From the NCBI GenBank assembly GCA_002423245.1, contig DIVD01000035.1, forward strand, positions 18,854-50,340: a DNA stretch of 31,487 bases, written 5' to 3'. The notes beneath the pieces were generated by a model. The model worked only from the letters and a program-made list of their open reading frames with translations, made no database searches and was not told where the DNA came from. The position numbers were made by a program, and so were the translations under genes. Positions 1-6,572 of this stretch are shown here, piece after piece (the stretch's first letter is position 1; every line of letters starts with the position of its first letter). The DNA comes from Rhodobacteraceae bacterium UBA6141. Its GTDB lineage: Bacteria; Pseudomonadota; Alphaproteobacteria; Rhodobacterales; Rhodobacteraceae.

Positions 1-261
1 GAGCCGCGCGAGATCGGCCTGCGCGGCCCTGCGGTGCGCTTCGACGTGATCGACCGCGGCGAGGGCATCGACCAGATCTACCTGCCGCGGCTGACCGAAC
101 GTTTCTACCGCGTCGATGCGCATCGCAGCCGCGAGAAAGGCGGCACCGGTCTCGGGCTCGCCATCGTCAAGCATATCGTGAACCGCCATCGCGGCCGGCT
201 GAAGATCGACAGCACCAGGGGCAAGGGCAGCAGGTTTTCGGTGATCCTGCCGGAGAATTGA
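1..261 (+). CDS. phoR: Phosphate-type sensor histidine kinase, C-terminal fragment (PhoR-like)
   Basis: The reading frame is open from base 1 to a TGA at 259-261, giving the last 86 residues of a protein whose start lies outside the window. It carries the C-terminal half of a HATPase_c domain: a G1-type DRGEGI motif, an F-box TERFYRVD and a G2 motif GGTGLGLAIVKHIV, followed by the usual GSRFSVILP end. These bind ATP in membrane sensor kinases that phosphorylate an OmpR-class regulator. The wording of the F-box to G2 stretch is typical of PhoR, which senses phosphate limitation with the Pst system. The sensor part is missing, so the exact kinase is inferred. No pst, phoU or phoB gene follows in this window. 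A 14-bp duplication begins inside its last codons. Confidence 0.75.
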   Translation, partial: EPREIGLRGPAVRFDVIDRGEGIDQIYLPRLTERFYRVDAHRSREKGGTGLGLAIVKHIVNRHRGRLKIDSTRGKGSRFSVILPEN

Positions 262-280
262 GGCCAAAGAATTGAGGCCA
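255..280. repeat. Tandem duplication, 14-bp period, two copies
   Basis: The 12-mer GAATTGAGGCCA occurs at 255-266 and again at 269-280. The first copy overlaps the stop codon of the kinase gene, so the duplication adds DNA only after the stop and does not change the protein. Confidence 0.7.
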
Positions 281-356
281 GAGGCTTCAGGCGCCGCGGG
301 TTGCCGCGCCGGGCGGGCTGTCCTGCGAAAAGGCCGACAGGCAGCCATGTGGAAAT

Positions 357-383
357 CCAATAATCAGTATTATGTAATATTGG
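357..383. promoter_or_regulatory. AT-rich imperfect inverted repeat, possible operator/promoter
   Basis: A 27-base AT-rich island sits in otherwise very GC-rich DNA. It is bounded by CCAATA (357-362) and TATTGG (378-383), a perfect 6-bp inverted pair with 15 bases between. The inside includes TATTAT and TATGTAAT, which resemble a -10 element. It lies 111 bases upstream of the small secreted-protein gene. It could be a regulator site, a promoter, or both; no regulator can be named from sequence. The rest of 262-493 shows nothing recognisable. Confidence 0.3.
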
Positions 384-493
384 TGAACGCGCAGATCGCA
401 CCCGCGCCGACCATGCGCCCGATCACGTGAAGTTTCCCCGCCAGAAGCGCGCTGCGTCTCGACAATCGCGCAAGCATTTGGCATTGCCGGATC

Positions 494-820
494 ATGCCGA
501 CCCTGCGCGCGCTGATCCTTTGCCTCGTCGTGTCCCTGATGCTGCCCTGGGGCGCCTATTCCGCTGCGCGCGGGGATGTTTATCCCGGCGCCTCCGTGCA
601 GATCGCCACGACCGGAGCCTCGCCTCAACGTGCCTTCGCGCCGCGTCGCTGCCGAGGCCCGGCCTTGCCGGGAACGCATTGCGGGCAGTTCCTTCCGCCG
701 GAGACGCTTGCGCCGGCCATGCCAGCGCAGGCGCAGCGGGCGGTGCCGCTTCCCGGATCGGCTCCGCTCCGTTCGGGCCGCAGCACCAGGCCCCCCCTGG
801 GCCCGCCACGGAGTTCCTGA
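494..820 (+). CDS. Small secreted protein with a Cys pair, function unknown
   Basis: The frame encodes 108 residues. Residues 1-24 look like a good Sec signal peptide: a short charged start, a hydrophobic core LILCLVVSLMLPWGA and a plausible cut near AYSA. The mature part is rich in Pro, Ala and Arg and contains RRCRGPALPGTHCG, placing Cys53 and Cys63 ten residues apart, which could form a disulfide in the periplasm. I recall similar short exported proteins with a C-R-x4-LPG-x2-C motif in Rhodobacterales, but cannot search. The rest of the protein is low in complexity. Several overlapping frames exist here; this one is preferred for its signal peptide. The only Shine-Dalgarno-like sequence is a weak GGA just before the ATG. 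No function can be assigned. Confidence 0.5.
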   Translation: MPTLRALILCLVVSLMLPWGAYSAARGDVYPGASVQIATTGASPQRAFAPRRCRGPALPGTHCGQFLPPETLAPAMPAQAQRAVPLPGSAPLRSGRSTRPPLGPPRSS

Positions 821-863
821 TCGTTCCGCCCCCTTGGAACCGCCAGAACAGTCAGGACATCAG

Positions 864-1559
864 ATGCTTACAAGACGTTCCTTCACCGCCTTCGCGGCCT
901 GCGCCGGCCTTGCTGCCTGCAGCCGCGAACCGCTTGACATCACCAGCCGTGCCGTGGTGCCGCCCAGCCGTATCCCGCCCCTGCCCGCGCATTATGGCGC
1001 CATCCCGGGGGAGCCGTTTCCGGTGCCCGCCGTGCCCGAGGGCGTCGTGCCCGAGCGGCTCTGGCGGCAGGACGTGGCGAATCCCTGGCCCGAGCTGCCC
1101 GAGGGGATGATCGTCGTCGATCCGGCCGGCGGCCTCTTGTACCTCGTCAAGCCGAATGGCCGCGCCCTGCGCTACGGCGTCGGCACCGGGAGGGCGGCGT
1201 TTTCATGGAGCGGCGACGCGCGCCTGCAGTTCCGCCGCAAATGGCCACGCTGGAACCCGCCTGACGAGATGGTGGCGCGCGACCCCAGGCTGGAGCCGTT
1301 TTCCATCGCCAATGGCGGCATGGACCCCGGCCCCGGCAATCCGCTTGGCGCCCGCGCGCTCTATCTCTTTCAGAACGGTGTGGATACGCTCTACCGCATC
1401 CACGGCGCCTGCGAGCCGGAATATCTGGGGGAAGCGGTGTCTTCGGGCTGTATCCGGATGCTGGACCAGGACGTGATCGACCTGCATGACCGGGTGCGCG
1501 ACGGGGTGCCCGTGCGGGTGCTGACGCCGCCGCAAAGCCACGCGGCCCGCATCTATTGA
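864..1559 (+). CDS. L,D-transpeptidase (YkuD/ErfK family) lipoprotein
   Basis: A 231-residue protein. YkuD-family enzymes form 3-3 cross-links in peptidoglycan or attach proteins to it, using a catalytic cysteine in the periplasm. The catalytic block is IHGACEPEYLGEAVSSGCIRM, with His180 and Cys196 as the expected pair; this matches the family pattern HG-x(14-15)-S-x-GC-[IV]-RM. The catalytic domain starts near residue 82 (GMIVVDP). The N-terminus reads TRRSFTAFAACAGLAAC: a twin-arginine motif followed by an LAAC lipobox with Cys19, so it is probably exported by Tat and lipid-anchored. The ATG at 864 is chosen because upstream codons of the same frame are Arg-rich and precede this signal. Alternative: a paralogue that anchors proteins instead of cross-linking. 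Confidence 0.9.
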   Translation: MLTRRSFTAFAACAGLAACSREPLDITSRAVVPPSRIPPLPAHYGAIPGEPFPVPAVPEGVVPERLWRQDVANPWPELPEGMIVVDPAGGLLYLVKPNGRALRYGVGTGRAAFSWSGDARLQFRRKWPRWNPPDEMVARDPRLEPFSIANGGMDPGPGNPLGARALYLFQNGVDTLYRIHGACEPEYLGEAVSSGCIRMLDQDVIDLHDRVRDGVPVRVLTPPQSHAARIY

Positions 1560-1591
1560 GGGCAGCGGGCACTGACAGCCAATGGTGCGGC

Positions 1592-1619
1592 CCCGCAGGC
1601 TCGGGGCTGGACCTGCGGG
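1592..1619. terminator. Stem-loop between the L,D-transpeptidase gene and rpe
   Basis: CCCGCAGG (1592-1599) and CCTGCGGG (1612-1619) are perfect 8-bp inverted complements around a 12-base loop. The stem lies 33 bases after the transpeptidase stop and 54 bases before the rpe start. There is no T-run after it, so it is not a textbook intrinsic terminator. It may be an RNA 3'-end protecting stem or a weak terminator. Confidence 0.35.
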
Positions 1620-1672
1620 CGCTGCCGCGCTATTGCCTGCCGCGACACGCCGGCTTGACCCCAGAGGCCCAG

Positions 1673-2365
1673 ATGACCTTCGACCGCCGCATCAAGATCG
1701 CGCCCTCGATCCTGTCCGCCGATTTCGCCAGTTTCGGCGCCGAATGCCGCGCGATCGAGGATCAGGGCGCCGACTGGGTGCATGTGGACGTGATGGACGG
1801 GCATTTCGTGCCCAACATCACCTTCGGCCCCGCCACCTGCGCCGCGATCCGCCCGCATGTCAGGGGCGTGATGGACGTGCATCTGATGATCGCGCCGGTG
1901 GACCCCTACATCGAAGCCTTCGCCGCGGCGGGCGCCGACATCATCACCGCCCATCTCGAGGCGGGGCCGCACATTCACCGCACCCTGCAAGCCATTCGCA
2001 ATACGGGCAAAAGGTCCGGTCTCGCCATCAACCCCGGCACCGGGATCGAGGCGGTCGTGCATCTGCTGGACATGATCGACCTTGTCTGCGTGATGACGGT
2101 CAACCCCGGCTTCGGCGGGCAGTCCTTCATCGGCTCGCAGGTGGACAAGGTGCGCCGGCTGCGCGCGCTGATCGGCGAGCGGCCCATCCATATCGAGATC
2201 GACGGCGGCGTCACCCCGGCCACGGCGCCGCTGGTGGCGGCGGCGGGCGCCGATGTGCTGGTGGCGGGATCGGCGGTGTTCAGGGGCGGATCGGTCAGCG
2301 ACCCTGCCCCCTATGGCGCCAGTATCCGCGCGATCCGGGCGGCGGCGGAGGCTGCCGCGGGCTGA
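1673..2365 (+). CDS. rpe: Ribulose-phosphate 3-epimerase
   Basis: A 230-residue TIM-barrel enzyme that interconverts D-ribulose 5-phosphate and D-xylulose 5-phosphate in the pentose phosphate pathway and Calvin cycle; cytosolic. The N-terminal IAPSILSADF signature is intact. The metal ligands fall where the family has them: His37 and Asp39 in VHVDVMDG, His70 in DVHLMI and Asp178 in IEIDGGV. The phosphate loop NPGFGGQ is at 144-150 and the second phosphate site VAGSAVF at 197-203. The ATG at 1673 gives the normal N-terminus MTFDRRIKIAPS; the frame is open back to 1556 but that extension looks nothing like the family. Length is normal. It is read in the same direction as the flanking genes, 113 bases after the transpeptidase gene. 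Confidence 0.96.
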   Translation: MTFDRRIKIAPSILSADFASFGAECRAIEDQGADWVHVDVMDGHFVPNITFGPATCAAIRPHVRGVMDVHLMIAPVDPYIEAFAAAGADIITAHLEAGPHIHRTLQAIRNTGKRSGLAINPGTGIEAVVHLLDMIDLVCVMTVNPGFGGQSFIGSQVDKVRRLRALIGERPIHIEIDGGVTPATAPLVAAAGADVLVAGSAVFRGGSVSDPAPYGASIRAIRAAAEAAAG

Positions 2366-2379
2366 GCCGGCGCGCCGGA

Positions 2380-2400
2380 GCCACGGGCCACGGGCCACGG
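2380..2400. repeat. 7-bp tandem repeat, three copies
   Basis: GCCACGG is repeated three times without interruption in the rpe to sulfurtransferase gap. A perfect 12-bp palindrome CCGGCGCGCCGG (2367-2378) sits just before it. Confidence 0.8.
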
Positions 2401-2427
2401 GGAACTTGCCAACAGGAACTTGCACAG
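2401..2427. repeat. 14-bp tandem duplication in a ribosome-binding region
   Basis: GGAACTTGC begins at 2401 and again at 2415 (14-bp period, two copies). The array directly follows the 7-bp repeat and ends 11 bases before the sulfurtransferase ATG, so copy-number change would alter that gene's leader. Confidence 0.7.
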
Positions 2428-2438
2428 GGAAGAACGAC

Positions 2439-2858
2439 ATGGACATCAGGCAGATCGTTCCGGGCTTTGCCGCCGCGCCGCAGCTGGCGCCCGACGAGAT
2501 GGCAGAGGCCGCGGCCGCGGGCTTTCGCACCGTCATCTGCAACCGGCCCGATGGCGAGCAGCCGGGCCAGCCCGACGCCGCCGGGATGGAGGCGGCCGCC
2601 CGCGCCGCGGGGATGGCCTTCCGCTATCTGCCGGTGTTCCCCGGCGCCTTCCCCGACGATCTGGTCGCCGGGATGCAGGACGCGCTGGCCGAATGCGAGG
2701 CGCCGATCCTGGCCTATTGCCGGTCGGGCACCCGCTCCACGATGCTGTGGGCGCTGGCCGAGGCGGACAAGCGCCCGGTGGCGGAGATCCTCGAGGCGGG
2801 CAGCCGCGCGGGCTATGATCTGCAGCCGCTGCTGCCGGCGCTGCGCGCGCGCGGCTGA
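2439..2858 (+). CDS. TIGR01244 / DUF442-type sulfurtransferase-like protein
   Basis: A 139-residue cytosolic protein of the beta-lactamase-hydrolase-like phosphatase/sulfurtransferase family (DUF442). It carries the typical N-terminus VPGFAAAPQLAPDEM, the NRPDGE block at 35-40 and a loop AYCRSGTRS with Cys94 as the probable persulfide-forming residue. The loop reads C-R-S-G-T-R, like rhodanese active sites and not the CX5R of dual-specificity phosphatases. In other bacteria the domain occurs alone or fused to persulfide dioxygenase, linking it to sulfide and persulfide handling. Here it stands alone, last in a plus-strand run, with no other sulfur gene nearby. The ATG at 2439 follows AGGGAAGAAC, a usable ribosome site. 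The exact substrate is unknown. Confidence 0.8.
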   Translation: MDIRQIVPGFAAAPQLAPDEMAEAAAAGFRTVICNRPDGEQPGQPDAAGMEAAARAAGMAFRYLPVFPGAFPDDLVAGMQDALAECEAPILAYCRSGTRSTMLWALAEADKRPVAEILEAGSRAGYDLQPLLPALRARG

Positions 2859-2886
2859 CCCGGGGCGCTGTCAGCCTGGCAAAAGC

Positions 2887-2913
2887 CGGGGCCGACCGCC
2901 TCCCGGAGCCCCG
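2887..2913 (-). terminator. Hairpin between convergent genes, terminator candidate
   Basis: CGGGGC (2887-2892) pairs with GCCCCG (2908-2913) around a 15-base loop. Read on the minus strand the stem is followed by GGCTTTTGCC, a short T-run, so it could terminate transcription from the phytoene-synthase-like gene. It lies between two genes that point towards each other. Confidence 0.35.
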
Positions 2914-2934
2914 ACGATATCCGACAGGCAGGCG

Positions 2935-3747
2935 TCAGATCCGGCCGGTGAGCGCCGCAAGCAGCAGGCGGCCCCGGCGCGAGACCTCGGGCAGGCGCAG
3001 CGCGCCTTCGGTGACGCGGGCGGGCTCGGCGGCGGCGCGGGAGAGGATCGCGCCTGCCTGCCATGCGGGGTAAAGCGCCGGAAGCGCGGCGGCGGGCAGC
3101 GCGCGGCGGGCCTTGCGGGCGCGGGCGAGGCTGGCCAGGCCGTGGCGGGCAAGCGCGGCGATGGCTGCGGGCGCGGCATCGGGCGCGGCATCGGGCGCGG
3201 CATCGGGCGCGGCGGCGGGCAGCGGCGCCCTGCCCCGCGCGATCAGTTCCGGCACGGCGACGAGCCAGTTGGCAATGCCGCCAGCAAGGCCGGCGTCCTG
3301 CAGCACCGGATGCGCGGCCTCTGGCGCCTCCAGCGCCTGGCCCGCGGCCAGCATCAGCTTGCCGGCGGTGTCCGCGAGGTGGGCCAAAAGCTCGGCCTCA
3401 TCCGCGAACGGCTCGCCCAGGCACTCGCGGCGCCGCGCCTCGGCCATGGCCTGCAGCGGGGCCATGGGCTGACCGGTTTCGGCGATCAGGTCGGCGAGCG
3501 GCCCCGCCACCTCATGCGTCTGCGGGCGCTGGCCGGCGGCGATCAGGTCCAGCGTATCCACCCACCATTGCAGGCGCATCTCTGCCACCAGCGGCTCGGC
3601 CGAGGCCCAGGGCGCGCGGGCAAGCTCGAGGTTCAGCGCGTAGAGCGGCCAGAGCCGGGCGCGCGCCGGGGGCGGCGCGGCCATGGCAGCGGCGAAGCGG
3701 TCGGGATCGCCCGCCTCGACCAGCGCGGCGCAGGCCGTGAGGCTCAT
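2935..3747 (-). CDS. Squalene/phytoene-synthase family protein, NDUFAF6-like
   Basis: A 270-residue protein of the trans-isoprenyl-diphosphate synthase fold. Family landmarks are LWPLYALNLELARAP (32-46), EMRLQWWVDTL (56-66) and ELIARGRAPLP (167-177). Both aspartate-rich DxxxD motifs needed by true squalene or phytoene synthases are absent: LYALNLELA replaces the first and ELIARGR the second. It therefore fits the NDUFAF6-like branch, whose mitochondrial member helps assemble respiratory complex I, and is unlikely to make carotenoids. The ATG at 3747 gives MSLTACAALVEAGDPDRF; the upstream in-frame extension is basic and non-homologous in look. Residues 181-193 are a PDAA repeat encoded by a 12-bp tandem array, an unusual expansion of a loop. 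It follows cysS by 64 bases on the same strand. Confidence 0.75.
   Translation of the reverse strand: MSLTACAALVEAGDPDRFAAAMAAPPPARARLWPLYALNLELARAPWASAEPLVAEMRLQWWVDTLDLIAAGQRPQTHEVAGPLADLIAETGQPMAPLQAMAEARRRECLGEPFADEAELLAHLADTAGKLMLAAGQALEAPEAAHPVLQDAGLAGGIANWLVAVPELIARGRAPLPAAAPDAAPDAAPDAAPAAIAALARHGLASLARARKARRALPAAALPALYPAWQAGAILSRAAAEPARVTEGALRLPEVSRRGRLLLAALTGRI
3176..3211. repeat. 12-bp tandem repeat inside the phytoene-synthase-like gene
   Basis: GCATCGGGCGCG is present three times exactly, followed by a degenerate part-copy. On the coding strand each unit adds four residues (PDAA), so the frame is kept whatever the copy number. Confidence 0.9.
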
Positions 3748-3811
3748 GCCGCGGGCGCCGGGGCGGCGGCGGGGGCAGGCGACAGCGCTGGCGTGAGTGC
3801 TGTCGGCGCGG

Positions 3812-5230
3812 TCATTCGAGGGCTTCCCTTGCCGCGGCAAGATCGAAGGGGCCGGCGAACTCCGCGGTCGCGCCCTGCCCGCCCATCGCCTTGGTCACCA
3901 CCAGGTGAAGCCCGACCGAGGCGGCACGGTCCCTGAGGTCATCGGCCGCAGCATAGTCTTTCCCGGCGCGCAGGTCCGCGTAGCGCCGCGCGATGAGGAG
4001 GGCGAAGTCATGCTCCTCGCGGGTGCGTGGCCCCCACCCCAAGCTATCTGCAGAGGTCTTGACGTTCATGAGGCCCAGCAGCCGGAGGCTCGCAAGCAGA
4101 TCGCTTTTCGCATCAGCCTTCCGCAGGTCGTGCAACACCTTGATCGCCCCAGGGGTGTTCAGGTCATCGGCAAGAGCCGCGATGACGTCGGGGTGGGGAT
4201 CGCCCGCCTCTGCGCCGGTTGTCGCCTCGGCGAACTCGATCAGGCTGGTTCGCGCCTGCGCCGCCTTCTCTGCGGTCCAGTCCATCGGCTTGCTGTAATG
4301 CGTCGAGAGGAACGCGAAGCGGATCACCTCGCCCGGCACGCCCCGGTCCAGCAAATCCCGCACGGTGAAGAAGTTGCCAAGCGATTTCGACATCTTCCGC
4401 CCCTCGACCAGCAGCATCTCGTTGTGCATCCAGATCCGCGCGAAGCCGCCTTCGGGATAGGCGCAGCAGCTTTGCGCGATCTCGTTCTCGTGATGCGGGA
4501 ATTGCAGGTCGATGCCGCCGCCGTGGATGTCGAAGCTGGCCCCGAGCAGTTCATGGCTCATCGCCGAGCATTCGATATGCCAGCCGGGGCGGCCGCGGCC
4601 CCAGGGGCTGTCCCAGCCCGGCAGATCGGCGCCCGAGGGCTTCCACAGCACGAAATCCATCGGGTCGCGCTTGTAGGGCGCGACCTCGACCCGGGCGCCG
4701 GCGATCATGTCGTCGATGCTGCGCCCCGAGAGGGCGCCATAGGCCGGATAGCTGCGCACGTCGAACAGCACATGGCCCTCGGCGACATAGGCGTGACCGC
4801 GGGCGATCAGCCGCTCGATCATGGCGATCATCGGGGCGATGAAGGCGGTGGCGCGCGGCTCCTGCGTGGGGCGCAGGGCGCCAAGCGCGTCCATGTCCTC
4901 GTGATACCAGCCGATCGTCTCGTCGCTGCGCGCGGCGATCAGCGCCTCGAGGCTGCGCGGATCGCCCGCCGCCTTCAGCGCCTGCGCGGCGGCGTTGATC
5001 TTGTCATCGACATCGGTGAAATTGCGCACATAGGTGACATGATCCGCCCCGTAGACATGTCGCAGCAGCCGGAACAGCGTGTCGAACACCACCACCGGGC
5101 GGGCATTGCCCAGATGCGCGCGGTCATAGACGGTCGGCCCGCAGACATACATCCGCACATTCGCAGGGTCCAGCGGCGCAAGCTCCACCTTGCGGCGGCT
5201 GCGGCTGTCGTGAAGCCTGATCGTCGTCAT
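3812..5230 (-). CDS. cysS: Cysteinyl-tRNA synthetase
   Basis: A 472-residue class I synthetase that charges tRNA-Cys in the cytosol. The zinc ligands are visible: Cys30 in MYVCGPTVY, Cys221 in HIECSAM, His246 and Glu250 in FPHHENE. The class I signatures are HLGN (39-42) and KMSKS (279-283). The ATG at 5230 is preceded by AGGAGGG about four bases upstream, an excellent ribosome site, and gives the normal start MTTIRLHDS; the open frame back to 5371 is ignored. The 3' third (about 3990-4310) has lower G+C, near 63%, and a cluster of codons rare in the neighbouring genes (TCT, GCA, GAT, TTG, CCA around 4040-4070), hinting at a different history for that part. The gene lies 193 bases downstream of lpxB. 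Confidence 0.96.
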   Translation of the reverse strand: MTTIRLHDSRSRRKVELAPLDPANVRMYVCGPTVYDRAHLGNARPVVVFDTLFRLLRHVYGADHVTYVRNFTDVDDKINAAAQALKAAGDPRSLEALIAARSDETIGWYHEDMDALGALRPTQEPRATAFIAPMIAMIERLIARGHAYVAEGHVLFDVRSYPAYGALSGRSIDDMIAGARVEVAPYKRDPMDFVLWKPSGADLPGWDSPWGRGRPGWHIECSAMSHELLGASFDIHGGGIDLQFPHHENEIAQSCCAYPEGGFARIWMHNEMLLVEGRKMSKSLGNFFTVRDLLDRGVPGEVIRFAFLSTHYSKPMDWTAEKAAQARTSLIEFAEATTGAEAGDPHPDVIAALADDLNTPGAIKVLHDLRKADAKSDLLASLRLLGLMNVKTSADSLGWGPRTREEHDFALLIARRYADLRAGKDYAAADDLRDRAASVGLHLVVTKAMGGQGATAEFAGPFDLAAAREALE

Positions 5231-5381
5231 GATCCCTCCTCGCGCCCCTCGGCGCTGCGCGTCCGGCGGCGGGGTAGCAGGTTCGATCCGGCTTGGAAAC
5301 AGCGGAACGGCCCGCCTGACGCCTCTGCCTGGCGCGGCGCCGGCGCTCTGCCAGGGGAAAACCGGCGGCATCGGCCGGCGC

Positions 5382-5424
5382 CGGGGGTTGTCCGCCCCCG
5401 CTTCGTCGGCCCCTTCCCGGGGGC
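5382..5424 (-). terminator. Two GC hairpins after lpxB
   Basis: CGGGGG (5382-5387) pairs with CCCCCG (5395-5400) over a 7-base loop, and GCCCC (5409-5413) pairs with GGGGC (5420-5424) over a 6-base loop. Both lie within about 45 bases after the lpxB stop on its transcript, but neither has a T-run. They may mark the end of the lpx operon or act as Rho-dependent pause sites. The remaining DNA up to cysS shows no clear promoter. Confidence 0.3.
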
Positions 5425-6572
5425 TAGAGATGCGCCAGAACCGACCGGGCGGCGCGCAGGCCCGGCGGCTCGCCGCCCGCGCCGAGGCGTTCCATCGTCA
5501 GCCGCATCGCCGCCCTCTGCGCCGCCCGCGCGGCCTCGTCCTCCAGCAGCGTCAGCAGCGCCGGGGCGAGCAGGTCCGGGGTGCAGCGGGCGCCAAGAAA
5601 CTCCGGCACCGCGCGGGTTTCGGACACGAGGTTCACCAGCGTCACCGTATCGACCTTCAGCAGCCGCCCGATGATCTGCCGGCTGAGCCAGGCCATGTCA
5701 TAGGCGATGACCATCGGCGTGGCGCTGGCGGCGAGTTCAAGGCTCACGGTGCCGGAGGCGGCAAGCGCCAGATCGGCGGCGGCGAAGGCGGCGCGCTTGT
5801 CCCCGGGCGCCTCGACCACCACCGGGGCCACCGGCCAGCGCGCCGAGATCTCGCGCACCAGAGGGGCGACGCCGCGCACGGTGGGCAGCACCACGCGCAG
5901 TTCGGGCACCCGGTCGCGCACCCGCATCAGCGCCTCGTCGAAGGTCGGGCCGATGCGGCGCACCTCGCCCCGCCGCGATCCGGGCAATGCAAGCACCAGC
6001 GGCGCCTCGGGGGCGATGCCATGCGCGGCGCGGAAGGCGGCGGCTTCGGCGGGGGTGGCGACGGGTTCGGCCACCACCGGGTGGCCGACGAAATCGCAGC
6101 TCATCCCGGCGGCCTGCATGTAGGGCGGCTCGAAGGGCAAGAGGGCCAGCACATGGTCGATCACCCGCGCCATCCTTGCCGCGCGGCCGGGGCGCCAGGC
6201 CCAGACCGAGGGCGCGACATAGTGCATGGTGCGCAGCCGCGGGTTCGCCTTTCGCGCGAGGGCGGCGACGCGCAGGCAGAAATCCGGGCTGTCGATGCCG
6301 ATCAGCGCATCGGGCGCCAGCGCCGTCACCGCCGCCGCCGTCGCGGCAATGCGCCGCTTCAGCATGCGGTATTTCGGCAGCACCTCCATCAGGCCCATCA
6401 CCGACAGATCCTCCATCGGGAACAGGCTTTGCAACCCCTCCGCCTGCATCAGCGGCCCGCCCACCCCGGCGAAGCGCACATCCGGGGCGAGCTGCCTCAG
6501 GCCCGCCATCAGCGCCGCGCCGAGCTTGTCGCCGGAGGCTTCCCCGGCGATCAGGAACAGGACGGGGCTCAC
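5424..6572 (-). CDS. lpxB: Lipid-A-disaccharide synthase
   Basis: A 382-residue GT-B-type glycosyltransferase (GT19) that joins 2,3-diacylglucosamine-1-phosphate and UDP-2,3-diacylglucosamine to make the lipid A disaccharide at the inner face of the inner membrane. The N-terminal LFLIAGEASGDKLGAAL signature, the LSVMGLMEVLPKY block (56-68), GIDSPDFCLRVA and the VAPSVWAWRPGRA stretch are all characteristic. FVGHPVV near residue 170 and LALPGSRRGEV near 200 bind the nucleotide-sugar. Length is normal for the family. Its ATG overlaps the lpxI stop by four bases (ATGA), so the two are translationally coupled, and its substrate is produced in part by LpxI. It is the last lipid A gene of the cluster. 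Confidence 0.97.
   Translation of the reverse strand: MSPVLFLIAGEASGDKLGAALMAGLRQLAPDVRFAGVGGPLMQAEGLQSLFPMEDLSVMGLMEVLPKYRMLKRRIAATAAAVTALAPDALIGIDSPDFCLRVAALARKANPRLRTMHYVAPSVWAWRPGRAARMARVIDHVLALLPFEPPYMQAAGMSCDFVGHPVVAEPVATPAEAAAFRAAHGIAPEAPLVLALPGSRRGEVRRIGPTFDEALMRVRDRVPELRVVLPTVRGVAPLVREISARWPVAPVVVEAPGDKRAAFAAADLALAASGTVSLELAASATPMVIAYDMAWLSRQIIGRLLKVDTVTLVNLVSETRAVPEFLGARCTPDLLAPALLTLLEDEAARAAQRAAMRLTMERLGAGGEPPGLRAARSVLAHL

Noticed and set aside
2367..2378. Perfect 12-bp palindrome CCGGCGCGCCGG
   Set aside because: Such palindromes are frequent by chance at this base composition and it has no loop to act as a hairpin terminator.
1582..3936. Very long overlapping open frame on the plus strand (784 residues), and similar long frames at 3797-5674, 5229-6776, 5987-7729, 12035-13687 and 26617-29484
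   Set aside because: They run antisense to or out of frame with well-recognised genes, are rich in Arg, Gly, Pro and His, and have no family motifs. Long spurious frames are expected at about 70% G+C.
5231..5371. N-terminal extension of cysS
   Set aside because: The ATG at 5230 has a strong ribosome site and the normal CysRS start; the extension shows no signal or domain.
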